Below, piece by piece: positions 8,461-17,218 of a stretch of 64,000 bases of DNA. Positions within the stretch are counted from its first letter, which is position 1. The number at the start of each line of letters is the position of its first letter. The translations under genes were made by a program, and so were the position numbers. The stretch is from Flavobacteriaceae bacterium (lineage in GTDB: Bacteria > Bacteroidota > Bacteroidia > Flavobacteriales > Flavobacteriaceae). The notes beneath the pieces were generated by a model. That model made no database searches and was not told where the DNA came from. It saw nothing but the letters and a program-made list of their open reading frames with translations. Location of the stretch: assembly GCA_018669795.1 (NCBI GenBank), contig JABHSQ010000005.1, positions 62,001-126,000 of the forward strand. The letters are read 5' to 3'.

Positions 8461-9102
8461 CTATTTTTTCTGTTGGTCAAGAGTAAATCCTCGCAATTCA
8501 ACGATAACTTCATTTTTGCGATTAAAAAATTCATAAGGTGCGTTATAACCTAAAAAATAAAATCGTTCAGTATAAGCTATTCCTTCAGCGTCTAAAGCTG
8601 ATTGTAATTTCTGTTTATATTTTTCTATTTTTTTATTATTAGCCCAACCGCTAAAGCTTATTGCAGCAACAGTTTTTGCAGGCTCTTCTTTAAATTCTAT
8701 AAGTGATTGATTAGGTTTTGGAAGCATTTCTTTTTTCAATTCCTTTGGAACCATAAACATCATAGTCATAGAATCTTCTAATTTCATAGCTACAGGAGAG
8801 GTCATAGATATTTTTTCATTTCTTTCATTACCTCCAAAAATATATCCTGCTAAAATGGAGAATCCTTTACTTGAAGAATTTTCATAACCTTTAGTTGATA
8901 GTTTGATAGAAGTAAATAATGTTTCTTCATAACTTCTTATTTCAAACGTGTTATATTTTTTATTAATTGAATAAGAGTAAGTTTCAATATTCCTTTGACT
9001 GTTATAAGCAAAAAGCTGAGTAACAACAAAAGCTATCAATACAACCCCAATTAATATTAATACTATTTTCATTTTTGTATTTAAATATTTAGCTATTTTC
9101 AT
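8461..9102 (-). CDS. SOUL family heme-binding protein
   Basis: The protein is 213 residues with an N-terminal signal anchor (about 12-32). The SOUL fold follows: YNTFEIRSYEETLFTSIKLS at about 50-69, GFSILAGYIFGGNERNEKISMTSPV near 80-104, then MMFMVPKE and FSGWANNKKIEKY. SOUL/HBP proteins bind heme or tetrapyrroles, and the bacterial members are probably involved in heme handling in the periplasm. A second in-frame ATG at 9072 (residue 11, MKIVLILIG) would give a more ordinary signal anchor, so the start is uncertain. Downstream of its 5' end (at higher coordinates) lies the repeat at 9116-9250. Confidence 0.88.
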   Translation of the reverse strand: MKIAKYLNTKMKIVLILIGVVLIAFVVTQLFAYNSQRNIETYSYSINKKYNTFEIRSYEETLFTSIKLSTKGYENSSSKGFSILAGYIFGGNERNEKISMTSPVAMKLEDSMTMMFMVPKELKKEMLPKPNQSLIEFKEEPAKTVAAISFSGWANNKKIEKYKQKLQSALDAEGIAYTERFYFLGYNAPYEFFNRKNEVIVELRGFTLDQQKK

Positions 9103-9115
9103 TTCTTAAATGAAC

Positions 9116-9250
9116 ACCAACGTGTTTATGTATGATTTCGTTGCGTGTTTAAGCAACTAAATTAGTAAACTAAAACGAACCAGAGGAAATTCCGCAGGAT
9201 TTTCCGAGTACACGCAGAACAAGCAATTGATTATAGACGTTGTTGTAGCT
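9116..9250 (-). repeat. attC-like intergenic repeat, copy A
   Basis: On the minus strand the element starts GCTACAACAACGTCTATAA, runs through AATTGCTTGTTC and ends ATACATAAACACGTTGGTG. Its centre (plus strand 9185-9205) is a strong hairpin, GGAAATTCC-GCA-GGATTTTCC. The terminal boxes match those of the copies at 10252, 17671, 18226, 19586 and 20911. It lies downstream of the metallophosphoesterase gene and upstream of the SOUL gene, that is, at a cassette boundary. The classical integron core RYYYAAC...GTTRRRY is only partly matched. Confidence 0.6.
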
Positions 9251-9362
9251 CATTAATTTTAGTATTCCATATTAATTCAGAATAGCTGCTTTTAGAATTA
9301 TAAAAAACGATAGTTTCTTTGATAATATTTGTGACGATAAAATGTTCTTCACGCTACTTGTT

Positions 9363-10226
9363 CTAATGGGTTAATTTTAATTCTCCTAAGCCTTTTATAT
9401 CTTCTCCATTTAAATGGACTAATCTATATTTAACAGAGTTATCTTTATAAATATCTAATATTATAAAATTATCGCGAGTTCCTCCTCCCATACCTGTTGT
9501 AATGTAAGTGATGTTTTCCTTTTTATGCAAACTATATTCGATAATGTTTTTACTTTTCGGTCGATAAAATGCGCCCACATCACCTGCCATTAAATAGACT
9601 GGTTTTTTAGTTTGTATAAAAAGAGGCTCAAGAATTTCCCAATAATTTGTAATAACATCTTTGTTTTGTAATGAATTAGGTTTAGGTATATTAAAATTTT
9701 CTATATCCTTTGAGTACCAAATAAGCTGGTGCATAAAAACAAAAATATTAGTAACTTCTTTGCCTTCTTCCTTTAAAGTTTTCTTTAAAAAATCTAATTG
9801 TTTGCCGCTGATATTCCATTTGTCAATATTTGGGTCTAAAATTATGAATAGATCATTTTTAATGCTAAATTTTTTGTATGATGGACCAAACATTTTTTCA
9901 AATGTTTCTAATTTTCCGTCGTGATTCCCCCTCGCAATATGGATAGGCATAGAGAGTTCTTCTAATTCTTCTATTACATTTGGCCAACTATTTGGATAAC
10001 GTACAACATCTCCTAGTAAAACACCGAATGCTATTTCTTGTTGCTCATTTATAAAATCGAATTTAGCTTTAAAAGGTTTGAACAATTCTTTCTCTCCTCT
10101 AGGAGCAGGTTTTCCGTAAGTATGGCCTGCTATAAAAAAAGAATGTTTAATTTTTTCTTTCGGTGTCGAATTGCAACTTATTAGTCCAATTGTCAAAAGT
10201 CCGAATGCTAATTGTTTAATATTCAT
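9363..10226 (-). CDS. Lipoprotein metallophosphoesterase
   Basis: The protein of 287 residues has a lipobox ending LISC at Cys18 and calcineurin-like phosphoesterase motifs. GDVV has Asp73, GNHD is at 100-103, the His in FMHQ is near 166 and AGD has Asp216. The first metal-binding motif, usually DxH, appears as AGHTYG at 33-38 and so has lost its aspartate or has shifted, which could alter the dinuclear metal site. A glycine-rich segment (YITTGMGGGTRDNF) near 240 replaces the usual GHTH. It should act at the cell surface or in the periplasm on a phosphoester. It lies between repeat copies A and B as the sole gene, a cassette-like arrangement. Confidence 0.85.
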   Translation of the reverse strand: MNIKQLAFGLLTIGLISCNSTPKEKIKHSFFIAGHTYGKPAPRGEKELFKPFKAKFDFINEQQEIAFGVLLGDVVRYPNSWPNVIEELEELSMPIHIARGNHDGKLETFEKMFGPSYKKFSIKNDLFIILDPNIDKWNISGKQLDFLKKTLKEEGKEVTNIFVFMHQLIWYSKDIENFNIPKPNSLQNKDVITNYWEILEPLFIQTKKPVYLMAGDVGAFYRPKSKNIIEYSLHKKENITYITTGMGGGTRDNFIILDIYKDNSVKYRLVHLNGEDIKGLGELKLTH

Positions 10227-10251
10227 ATTGGTTTTTTGGTTTTTCTCAAAT

Positions 10252-10391
10252 TACCGCCAACGGTTTTGTATAAGAATAGTGCGGTTTTGTATGCGAGTAT
10301 TTTCCGATAGAAAAATCAGACTTAACAAAAGTGCACGGATTCTTGATTAAGCACTAAACTAAGCATTATTTTTATACGGTGTTGTACTACG
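10252..10391 (-). repeat. attC-like intergenic repeat, copy B
   Basis: On the minus strand the element reads GTAGTACAACACCGTATAA at its start and ends TTATACAAAACCGTTGGCGG. The outer boxes (TATAA / TTATA) are complementary, so the ends can pair. The central part holds GTGCTTAATC and ATCGGAAAATAC segments that recall copies A and G. The upstream truncated gene stops at 10387, within about ten bases of the first box. It is one of the best-conserved copies. Confidence 0.65.
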
Positions 10392-10837
10392 TTATTTTTC
10401 TTTTCAGCTTTTCGTAACAATATTTTCTATTTTTTTGTTTGTATGATTTTCCTTTAATCATTCCGAAAACTTCGTTAGTTTTTAGTAAATATTCCAATGT
10501 ACTCTCATAACAACTTCCAATTGCGTAATCATTGTCAGATTCATTTGGTAGTTTTGTTCCAGTTCTATGAGGTTTGTATGTTGCAAAAATATAAGTTTTC
10601 CCAGTTTTAAATTCACTAATACTTGCTCTACAATCTACTCCGTCAGTATCAAATATTTCAATAAATTTTCTTTCTTCTTTACCTTTTATTATTTCAATAA
10701 TTTTCACTTTTATAGATTCTCCAGTTCCGTAATAAGGGTCAAATTTATTGTTTAGAGTTTCTGCAAAATATTTGTCATAATCTGTAAATCGTTTTCCATT
10801 TTCAGTATGATAAATATGTTCTATAATTTTCCCTTTT
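10387..10837 (-). pseudogene. N-terminally truncated NTR/TIMP-like protein
   Basis: The minus strand is open from about 10837 to the stop at 10387. It encodes GKIIEHIYHTENGKRFTDYD, then YYGTGESIKVKIIEIIKG, FIEIFDTDGVDCRASISEF and GSCYESTLEYLLK. The spacing of a Cys before F-x-x-G-K-x-Y-I and a later G-S-C-Y-x-S-T resembles the C-terminal half of netrin/TIMP-like (NTR) secreted proteins found widely in Bacteroidetes. There is no ATG in the frame, and the only candidate start is GTG at 10707. The expected signal peptide and first cysteines are missing. Upstream DNA is a fragment of an unrelated VOC gene. Most likely a 5'-deleted gene. The fold assignment is tentative. Confidence 0.5.
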
Positions 10838-10934
10838 TATAACTTCTTCCTTCTTCACACTCTAATACCTCTTTATATAATTTTCTAGAAATAGCTAGGT
10901 TTTCTAACGGAATAGAAAGATGAAAGGGATTCAT
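10821..10934 (-). pseudogene. VOC/glyoxalase family N-terminal fragment
   Basis: From ATG 10934 the minus strand encodes 37 residues, MNPFHLSIPLENLAISRKLY followed by KEVLECEEGRSYKKGKL, and then TAG. This matches the first beta-alpha unit of the vicinal oxygen chelate (glyoxalase/dioxygenase-like) proteins that begin MNPFHLAIPV and have VLGCEEGRS. His5 is the usual first metal ligand. The remaining 80-100 residues of the domain are gone. The reading frame runs out at the junction with the truncated NTR-like gene (about 10835), which points to a deletion or cassette fusion point. Confidence 0.7.
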
Positions 10935-10947
10935 TTATTAATGATTT

Positions 10948-11085
10948 AGCCAACTAATTTAGAAAATACTAACCAAAATAGAAAACTCAAGACCATTTTC
11001 TTGTAAAAGCTAAAACTAGCTATTAATTCTTATTTAACGTTTAAATCATTTTTTTATTAATACAACCTTTTTATAAGGTTAGCAA
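10948..11085 (-). repeat. Possible degenerate attC-like repeat, copy C
   Basis: Directly at the stop of the glutamate decarboxylase gene the minus strand reads TTGCTAACCTTATAAAAAGG, which resembles the first box of copy H (GGCTAACACCGTGTAAAAA). The other end (plus strand TTTAGCCAACTAATTTAG) loosely resembles the far boxes. An AACCTT...AAGGTT hairpin (11064-11080) could equally be a transcription terminator. The assignment is weak and is listed because of its position. Confidence 0.3.
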
Positions 11086-12632
11086 TGGTTGGTTAATCGT
11101 TTCTGATCTTTATGGCGTAATAATGATGTGTTAGCTCCATGAATTGAAGAAAAGTCCACAGTATCTAGCAGTTCAAATGCAGCTTTAAAAGAATCAACTA
11201 AATTGTTTGCCATATTGCGTGTCAAATTATTTTTAACAACGATCCGAAACATAGTTTTATCTTTATCTTGATCACTGAAAAGAGCTCTGTACTCATCGGT
11301 GACTGGATCATTAATTCCCATCTTATATCCACTCACGTACCAATGATGTTGAGATAAAACGTGTTGCAGGTCTATGTCATCATAAGTGAAATCGCACTCT
11401 GGGTTTAGCATTGCTGTAACAACGGGAAGACAGTTCCTTGGACCATCATCAAGAATAACAAATCGAGCTTGTCCATTTATTGTCATTTCGCTAAGTGATT
11501 TACGAATATGTTGAGCATTGGCCATCATGTTGTCACAAACCTGACGATACCCACTTAAGCCGTAGCGTAGTAATTTATAATATTGTACATATACACCACT
11601 TGCTGGGCGGGAGAAATTAAGCGTATAAGAGTCAGCCTTACCACCTAAATACGTTACCGAAATAGCCACATGTTCGCTGAGATCTTTCCGTTCCCGCCAT
11701 ATTACCCAACCTGTTCCACAGACAGACTCACCGTATTTATGTCCACTAGCAGATATTGACAAGACGTTCGGTAATCTAAAATCCCATGGAGGAAGATCAT
11801 CTTGAAATGGCGCAATGAAACCTCCAGATGCTGCGTCAACATGGATGCCAACCTGGAAATCACGCTCTCTATTTATTTCTTCGATAATAGAGTTAATTTC
11901 ATTAACTGGGTCATATTGCCCTCCATAGTGATTACCCATTATGCAAACCACTCCAATGGTATGATCATCGACTAAGTTGCTTATTTGGTCTGCTTGTATC
12001 TTAAAACTTGATGATGATGGACTAATTAATCTGGGCTCAATATCCATATATTTAAATAGTTTTTCCCAGGCGGCCTGGTAGCAAGATGAGATTACCAAAT
12101 TGGGCCGCTCCCCTATAACGGTAGCTTCAGTAAGATTATTTCGCTTCGCAAACCATTTACGCCAGCGAAATTTTAGCGCAAGTCCAGCTAACAAACATGC
12201 CTCTGTGGAGCCAACGGTTCCTGCTCCAGCGAAAACGCCATATTCGTCAAAATCGACAGGTTTAGGACAATGCCAAAGATTAGCAATCATATTAACTACT
12301 GAATCATGCATTTTGTAGGATGCTGGATAAACAGTTTGATCGGCCAAATTTACCCTTAGACCCATCAATGCAATCTCGTTTTCCTCTTTTTCGAAACTCA
12401 CATTTACATATGAGGAAGTATTAAGCTTGAAATTAAAGTCAAGTTCATGGTTATTCTCAATTTGTGTCTTCACTGATTTGGCAGGCATACCGTTTTCGGG
12501 TAAAGTGAACATATATCGATTATACACAGCAGCATCAGATAAATAGTAGTTGTCCTCTAATACCTTTTCTGCCTTTTCAAGTTTATTTTGAAGCTCCGCT
12601 AATTTGTGTTTCAATTTTTCAATTTCTCCCAT
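11079..12632 (-). CDS. gadB: Glutamate decarboxylase (PLP-dependent)
   Basis: The 517-residue protein is a group II PLP decarboxylase of the GadA/B type. It has GTVGSTEACLLAGLA near 138-152, HVDAASGGF at 264-272 and the PLP lysine in SGHKYG at Lys299. It converts glutamate to GABA with uptake of a proton, usually as part of acid resistance. No GadC antiporter gene is nearby. The first 28 residues form a charged coiled coil that extends past the usual N-terminus. Base composition is clearly richer in G+C than the neighbours (32 of 60 bases in 12061-12120), and Arg CGN and Leu CTG-type codons occur, which points to recent acquisition. It sits within the cassette-like region. Confidence 0.92.
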   Translation of the reverse strand: MGEIEKLKHKLAELQNKLEKAEKVLEDNYYLSDAAVYNRYMFTLPENGMPAKSVKTQIENNHELDFNFKLNTSSYVNVSFEKEENEIALMGLRVNLADQTVYPASYKMHDSVVNMIANLWHCPKPVDFDEYGVFAGAGTVGSTEACLLAGLALKFRWRKWFAKRNNLTEATVIGERPNLVISSCYQAAWEKLFKYMDIEPRLISPSSSSFKIQADQISNLVDDHTIGVVCIMGNHYGGQYDPVNEINSIIEEINRERDFQVGIHVDAASGGFIAPFQDDLPPWDFRLPNVLSISASGHKYGESVCGTGWVIWRERKDLSEHVAISVTYLGGKADSYTLNFSRPASGVYVQYYKLLRYGLSGYRQVCDNMMANAQHIRKSLSEMTINGQARFVILDDGPRNCLPVVTAMLNPECDFTYDDIDLQHVLSQHHWYVSGYKMGINDPVTDEYRALFSDQDKDKTMFRIVVKNNLTRNMANNLVDSFKAAFELLDTVDFSSIHGANTSLLRHKDQKRLTNHC

Positions 12633-12705
12633 TATTTATATTGTTTTAGTTTTGTTTTCATATAAGTTCTACTAGTATTTATTCTATTTCTAAAAGTCTA
12701 AGCGG

Positions 12706-13359
12706 TTACTTTAGATTACAATTTAAATATACTTTTATTTTTTTAAATACAAATGATATCAATCTTGGTATTTCATTTTCTGAGTTTTCATCAAACCACT
12801 CTTTTAATTCGATTAACTGAAAACCGTTATTTTTTGCATCATCAATGTATTCTGAAATATGGTGAACATAAACTTCTAATTCTTCAGTTCCGTTTTCGGT
12901 TTCGTATTTAGCTTTACTTCCAGAATATTGCTTAAAGGAATGTAATTCACTAATAAAAAAGAGTCCATTTTTATTTAGTTTTTGGTTTGCTTGAGAAAAA
13001 ATATGATCTAAATTTTTAATATGCTCAAGTGTTAAGCTCGAAGTTATTAAATCTGCAAAATTGTTTTCTATTTTCCAATCTTTAGTCAAATCGGCTTTTT
13101 TGAATGTTACTCTTTTATCAGATATTTTTTCTTTTGCTTTATTGAGCATTTCTTGAGAAAAGTCCAAACCAATTATTTTTTCTGCCTTATTAAGTAACAA
13201 TTCTGTATTCTTTCCAGTTCCGCAACCTAATTCTAATACATTTTTAAATACAAGATTATTCAAAGTTTCAATAGTACACTTTTTATCTAAATCTCTTGTT
13301 CGATTCACATTTGTGTCATATTGATGCGCCCAAATATTATAAGCGTTTTCTATACTCAT
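12706..13359 (-). CDS. Class I SAM-dependent methyltransferase
   Basis: The protein of 217 residues has motif I (VLELGCGTGKNTELL, about 41-55), a motif II acidic end (IIGLDFSQEML, about 62-72), ADLTKDW near 91-97 and the later SSLTLEHI, typical of Methyltransf_11/25 proteins. It begins with the AYNIWAHQYDTNVNRTRDLD lead often seen in methyltransferases acting on small molecules. The substrate cannot be deduced. It is cytosolic. About 70 bp separate it from glutamate decarboxylase on one side and the MerC gene on the other, with no evidence of translational coupling, so it is probably an independent gene. Confidence 0.88.
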   Translation of the reverse strand: MSIENAYNIWAHQYDTNVNRTRDLDKKCTIETLNNLVFKNVLELGCGTGKNTELLLNKAEKIIGLDFSQEMLNKAKEKISDKRVTFKKADLTKDWKIENNFADLITSSLTLEHIKNLDHIFSQANQKLNKNGLFFISELHSFKQYSGSKAKYETENGTEELEVYVHHISEYIDDAKNNGFQLIELKEWFDENSENEIPRLISFVFKKIKVYLNCNLK

Positions 13360-13432
13360 TTAAATTATTATATTACTAGCAAAGTTTTATTTATAGCCTG
13401 TTTCCTAAGCGCTAATATAGAAAAAATACTTC

Positions 13433-13786
13433 TTATGACTTTAAGCAACTTCGCATATTATAGAAATGCCCAATAATAATTGATGTCGAGAATAGAAACA
13501 TTCCATATTCAAAAATTTCAGCACGTTCTTCTAGTAATATGGATATTACAAAACCTATAAAAGCAACCCATAAAAAAACATTAATTCCCTTTGTGAATTT
13601 TCCGTTGGTAGCTTTATATATAGAAAAAAACGCTACTATAATAAAGAGGAAAGCAATAATTGGATTGCTCAGAAAACCAATTCCCATAGCAAGAAATGTA
13701 GGAACTGCAAGGCAATGAATTATACAGAGAATAGCACTAATAGCTCCTAATTTATCTGCCCAATATATTTTGTTTGTTTGTATCAT
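13433..13786 (-). CDS. MerC domain membrane protein
   Basis: The 117-residue protein has four hydrophobic helices. The MerC signature is in the first: ADKLGAISAILCIIHCLAVPT (about 10-30), with Cys21 and Cys25 as likely metal ligands. MerC of mercury operons moves Hg(II) across the inner membrane. In flavobacteria such proteins commonly sit beside Fur-type regulators and may handle zinc or another soft metal. Its ATG overlaps the stop of the upstream ABC permease by one base (TAATG at 13788-13784), so it is the last gene of the ABC operon and is translationally coupled to it. No merA or merR is present. Confidence 0.88.
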   Translation of the reverse strand: MIQTNKIYWADKLGAISAILCIIHCLAVPTFLAMGIGFLSNPIIAFLFIIVAFFSIYKATNGKFTKGINVFLWVAFIGFVISILLEERAEIFEYGMFLFSTSIIIGHFYNMRSCLKS

Positions 13787-15096
13787 TATTTAAGTGTTTT
13801 ATTGTATTCTAAATATTTTACTTTATCGACTTTAACGTCATTCCAAATGTCTAAAACCATTATTTCAATGCGCTTATCAATCAAATCTTGAATGTCATTT
13901 CTATAGTCTTGGTAGTCATCGTAATGTGTTCCTGATAAGTGATTGAATTTATTCTGAAAATAAGTGAGCGGATTAAACCAATAGGTTTTAGAAATAAGCT
14001 CATTTCTAGACTGATTATCTTGGTCTATTTTTGCAATTGTATTTTTCATTGCACTATTAATTAATGCTCTTATTGATCTTCGTCTCGCATTTTTTATACC
14101 TACAGAATCTTTTGCTATCTCAGTCTGTTTTAAACTTGGATATAAGTTAAAAAGTTGTTTGTCGGTTAATTCATTAGTCTGGTCATATATTTCGTCCGTT
14201 TTATCTCTTTTAGTATCAATAATGTCAACCATTAAATTAGTTGGTTTTTCAATGCTTATCCATTGCTGTACCGCAGCAGGAATTATAAAAGCGAAAAGCA
14301 ACCATACTCCAATCATTTGTAGGGTATTTGATACCGTATTTTTTCCGTATTTCAGAATTAAAAAATAAATCAAAATCCAAAATATAAGATAGATTGCTAC
14401 CCAAAGAAAGATCTGCCATAATGTTGAGTCTGTTTTAAAAATAGGGGTAAGCATAGTGCCATAAAAAAGTAATCCAAATAATGTCAATAAAAGTAGTATA
14501 GTGTAAAATGCAGTTCTTGAGACTAGCCACCAATTCTTTGATCCTGTTTGTACAAACACGAGCGGTAAAAAACCTTGTTCTGCTTCTTGACCTTTTATGT
14601 TATAAAGTAAGACTAGTAATAAAAGAGGCAATAGAAATAAGACTACGAAAGCAAAATCTAAAGTTCCAGATTGAATACGCTCTGGATTAGCAATTTCTTT
14701 TGCCATATCTGCATCATAAGGGCTGCTGTAAATGTCAATAGACTTGTAAAATCCATATTGTTCAGTTTGTCCAATGTTATAAACAATAGCTGGTGTCGCT
14801 TTTTTATAGTGATACGTTGGTGTATTATAGATTGCCCAAAACGGTGTCGCTACATCAATCCATGGTCTGTTTTTAGGTCCTTTCTCACCTTTTTCGAAGT
14901 AATTAACGATTTCATCCTTTTTGTCGGTTACTTTTTGATTTACTTTTTTAATTTCAAGATATTGCTTTTCATATAAATCGGCACCATTTTGTAAACCATA
15001 AATACTTGCTAGTATAAAAAGAAATAATGCTACAATTTTAAAAGGACTGCGAACAAAATGTTTCCACTCATATAAAAATATATTTAAATTCCTCAT
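13786..15096 (-). CDS. ABC transporter permease, DUF3526 type (second)
   Basis: This permease of 436 residues starts at ATG 15096, which overlaps the TGA of the preceding permease (ATGA). A longer frame to 15153 is open but has no better start. It opens RNLNIFLYEWKHFVRSPFKI, with a first helix at about 19-35. A long extracytoplasmic domain (about 40-150) precedes a bundle of five helices (about 150-290), and a second soluble segment follows. This is the layout of ABC-2 type DUF3526 permeases. It should pair with the adjacent permease and ATPase in the inner membrane. The substrate is unknown. MerC and Fur neighbours suggest a metal-related role. Confidence 0.85.
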   Translation of the reverse strand: MRNLNIFLYEWKHFVRSPFKIVALFLFILASIYGLQNGADLYEKQYLEIKKVNQKVTDKKDEIVNYFEKGEKGPKNRPWIDVATPFWAIYNTPTYHYKKATPAIVYNIGQTEQYGFYKSIDIYSSPYDADMAKEIANPERIQSGTLDFAFVVLFLLPLLLLVLLYNIKGQEAEQGFLPLVFVQTGSKNWWLVSRTAFYTILLLLTLFGLLFYGTMLTPIFKTDSTLWQIFLWVAIYLIFWILIYFLILKYGKNTVSNTLQMIGVWLLFAFIIPAAVQQWISIEKPTNLMVDIIDTKRDKTDEIYDQTNELTDKQLFNLYPSLKQTEIAKDSVGIKNARRRSIRALINSAMKNTIAKIDQDNQSRNELISKTYWFNPLTYFQNKFNHLSGTHYDDYQDYRNDIQDLIDKRIEIMVLDIWNDVKVDKVKYLEYNKTLK

Positions 15097-16490
15097 ATTA
15101 TTTGCATTTTTTTGGTTCCGAAAACAATAAGTACTATAACTAGTATTGACCATAAAATAAGCAATCCTATATCTAACATATAATTTAATACAACTGCGGA
15201 AATTTGAGTCGGCTTATAATCGAAATCTGGAACAGACCTAAAAAATGCATTATCTTCTCTACCTGTTTTAGAACTACTAAAAGTTTCTTTTTCATTCAGC
15301 ATTTTAATAAAAACCCTTCTATAATTTTCTACTTGTAACAAAAACTCTTGATGATGTAAGTTATCACTTGCCATAAATCCCATACTTGTATTTTGTAAGG
15401 AAATAAATGGATTAATAATGCCACCTAATTGAAAGCTTTGTTTCTGTTTTTGCAATACATCACGATTATGCCCAAAATGTTTATCCCAAACGATGTTACC
15501 ATATTCCTCATCGGCTTGCATTCGAATACCGTTAAAGTTTATGGGAAGTTGAGACAAACTATCTACTCCATATTCTTTAAGTACTTTTTCTTTTAATTCG
15601 ATACCTCTTTTATCGGCAGGATTATGACCGTCCATACCTTTTGAACGGTCTTCTTTCATTGCAGATTTAAATTCGCTTCGACTGGGAAGTGAATGCCATT
15701 TTTCGGCAGAGCTCATTAAAATATTTGGTAAAAACATTGTCCAAATTATCCAAACACCTAACATTGAAGTTAAAGCGAGTGTAGCATTTTGCCAACGCGC
15801 AGAAAAGAAAACCGTGAGCCCACTAATAATAAAATAGTAAAAGCAATAGGACATAAAAAACAATATTGTTCTGATTAAAATTTCATCAGTAAAACTTTGG
15901 AAATTCAAAATACCATAAACTAAAAGAATAAAAGTTAATAGTAATACCCCATATAGCCAAACAGATAAAGTCTTAGATAAAATAATTTGTAATGGTTTTG
16001 CACCTTGTAAAACAAGTAATTTAAGCCTTCCGCTTTGTTTTTCGTTACTAACAGAGTTAAATGCTAAAAAAATTAATAATAAAGGGACTATATATTGTAG
16101 TAAAAGTGAAGGTTTTAATTTCCCAAATCTAGAAACTGCTTGCATTTGCGATGCTTCAGAATGTGTTATTTCATTTTGTACGTGTCCTTCCACTTTTAGC
16201 ACATTTCCTGTAACGCTGTTTACACCTTCATCGAGGCTGCTCAATAAATTGGAAGGTTTAAATACATACGTTCCATAATGTGCAGCACTATGTGGACTCA
16301 TTTCATCAATATTTACCCATTGTTGACGCACGTGTTCTTTGGCACTTTGATACGTCTGTTCTTGTTTGTGTGTTTGATAATTTCCTAAAAAAACAGAGAG
16401 CATCAAGATTGAAATAAAGGCAATACTTATTCCTAAAAATATACGACTACGGACTAAAAAGCGCCATTCGTTTTTGATAATTTGCAACAT
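15093..16490 (-). CDS. ABC transporter permease, DUF3526 type (first)
   Basis: The protein of 465 residues begins MLQIIKNEWRFLVRSRIFLG, with a first helix at about 18-35, and has a large periplasmic domain (about 40-135). The family segment EKQSGRLKLLVLQGAKPLQIILSKTLSVW at about 149-177 precedes helices in the middle, and a last helix lies near the C-terminus. It is homologous in layout to the next gene, with which it overlaps by 4 bp (ATGA). The ATPase gene ends 10 bp upstream of its start. The three would form a heteromeric ABC-2 exporter or release system. Confidence 0.86.
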   Translation of the reverse strand: MLQIIKNEWRFLVRSRIFLGISIAFISILMLSVFLGNYQTHKQEQTYQSAKEHVRQQWVNIDEMSPHSAAHYGTYVFKPSNLLSSLDEGVNSVTGNVLKVEGHVQNEITHSEASQMQAVSRFGKLKPSLLLQYIVPLLLIFLAFNSVSNEKQSGRLKLLVLQGAKPLQIILSKTLSVWLYGVLLLTFILLVYGILNFQSFTDEILIRTILFFMSYCFYYFIISGLTVFFSARWQNATLALTSMLGVWIIWTMFLPNILMSSAEKWHSLPSRSEFKSAMKEDRSKGMDGHNPADKRGIELKEKVLKEYGVDSLSQLPINFNGIRMQADEEYGNIVWDKHFGHNRDVLQKQKQSFQLGGIINPFISLQNTSMGFMASDNLHHQEFLLQVENYRRVFIKMLNEKETFSSSKTGREDNAFFRSVPDFDYKPTQISAVVLNYMLDIGLLILWSILVIVLIVFGTKKMQII

Positions 16491-16500
16491 AATATTGGTA

Positions 16501-17202
16501 TTAGTTTTGCATAAATTGCAGATACAAAGTTTCTAGTTCGTTAGCACTTACATCTTTGCTATGTAGTTCTTTTACTAAAACCCCATTCTTAAGAATCCCA
16601 ATGCGTTTGCAGACATCTCGTACACGAAAAATATCGTGGGAAGCCATTAAAATAGTTGCACCTTCCGAAGCGAGTTTCTTAAGAAGTTTAGAAAGTTCAT
16701 TACTAGCCAATGGGTCTAAACCGCTAGCAGGCTCATCTAACAAATAGACTTTTGCTTTTTTTGCATAAGCAATGGCAATTCCTACTTTTTGTCTCATTCC
16801 TTTAGAATACCCACTCACTTTTTTAACGTGTGCTTCACTTGCTAGCCCACAAGTGATTAGGTAGTTTTCCAGTTCACTTTTAGAATATTTTAAGCCTGCT
16901 AGCATGCAGAAATAATCTAAATTTTCTAAACCAGATAAATAAGGATATAGATTTACATTTTCAGGAATATAGCCAATAAGCTTTCTTGTCTCTTGGGAAT
17001 TATTACTAGTGTCTAAATCATTGATAGATACGCTTCCAGAATCAGGATTAAGAAAATCCAACAGCATATTAATAGTGGTAGATTTTCCTGCGCCATTAGC
17101 ACCTAACAGCCCTAAAATTTCTCCTTTTTTAACTTCTAAGTTTAAATTTTTAATAGCAATATTGCCCTTAAATGACTTGCTGACATTTTGTAATTTTATC
17201 AT
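16501..17202 (-). CDS. ABC transporter ATP-binding protein
   Basis: The 233-residue ATPase has Walker A GLLGANGAGKST (about 31-42), Q-loop region GYIPENVNLYPYLSG, signature SGYSKGMRQKVGIA (130-143), Walker B KVYLLDEPASGLD (151-163) and the switch histidine in MASHD. The signature SGYSKGMRQ fits the CcmA/NatA group that energises ABC-2 permeases. It is the first gene of the operon ATPase-permease-permease-MerC, and its ATG lies 17 bp from the first TGCAAC palindrome. Transcription is therefore probably controlled by the divergently encoded Fur-family protein. Confidence 0.92.
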   Translation of the reverse strand: MIKLQNVSKSFKGNIAIKNLNLEVKKGEILGLLGANGAGKSTTINMLLDFLNPDSGSVSINDLDTSNNSQETRKLIGYIPENVNLYPYLSGLENLDYFCMLAGLKYSKSELENYLITCGLASEAHVKKVSGYSKGMRQKVGIAIAYAKKAKVYLLDEPASGLDPLASNELSKLLKKLASEGATILMASHDIFRVRDVCKRIGILKNGVLVKELHSKDVSANELETLYLQFMQN

Positions 17203-17218
17203 AAAAATATTTTGTTAA

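Noticed and set aside
9362-10226. Calling the metallophosphoesterase an inactive enzyme
   Set aside because: The first metal motif appears altered (AGHTYG), but the other motifs (GD, GNHD, MHQ, AGD) are intact and a shifted first motif is possible.
13786-15153. Longer N-terminus of the second DUF3526 permease (start at 15153)
   Set aside because: It would overlap the upstream permease by 61 bp. The ATG at 15096 forms an ATGA overlap and begins directly with the family lead.
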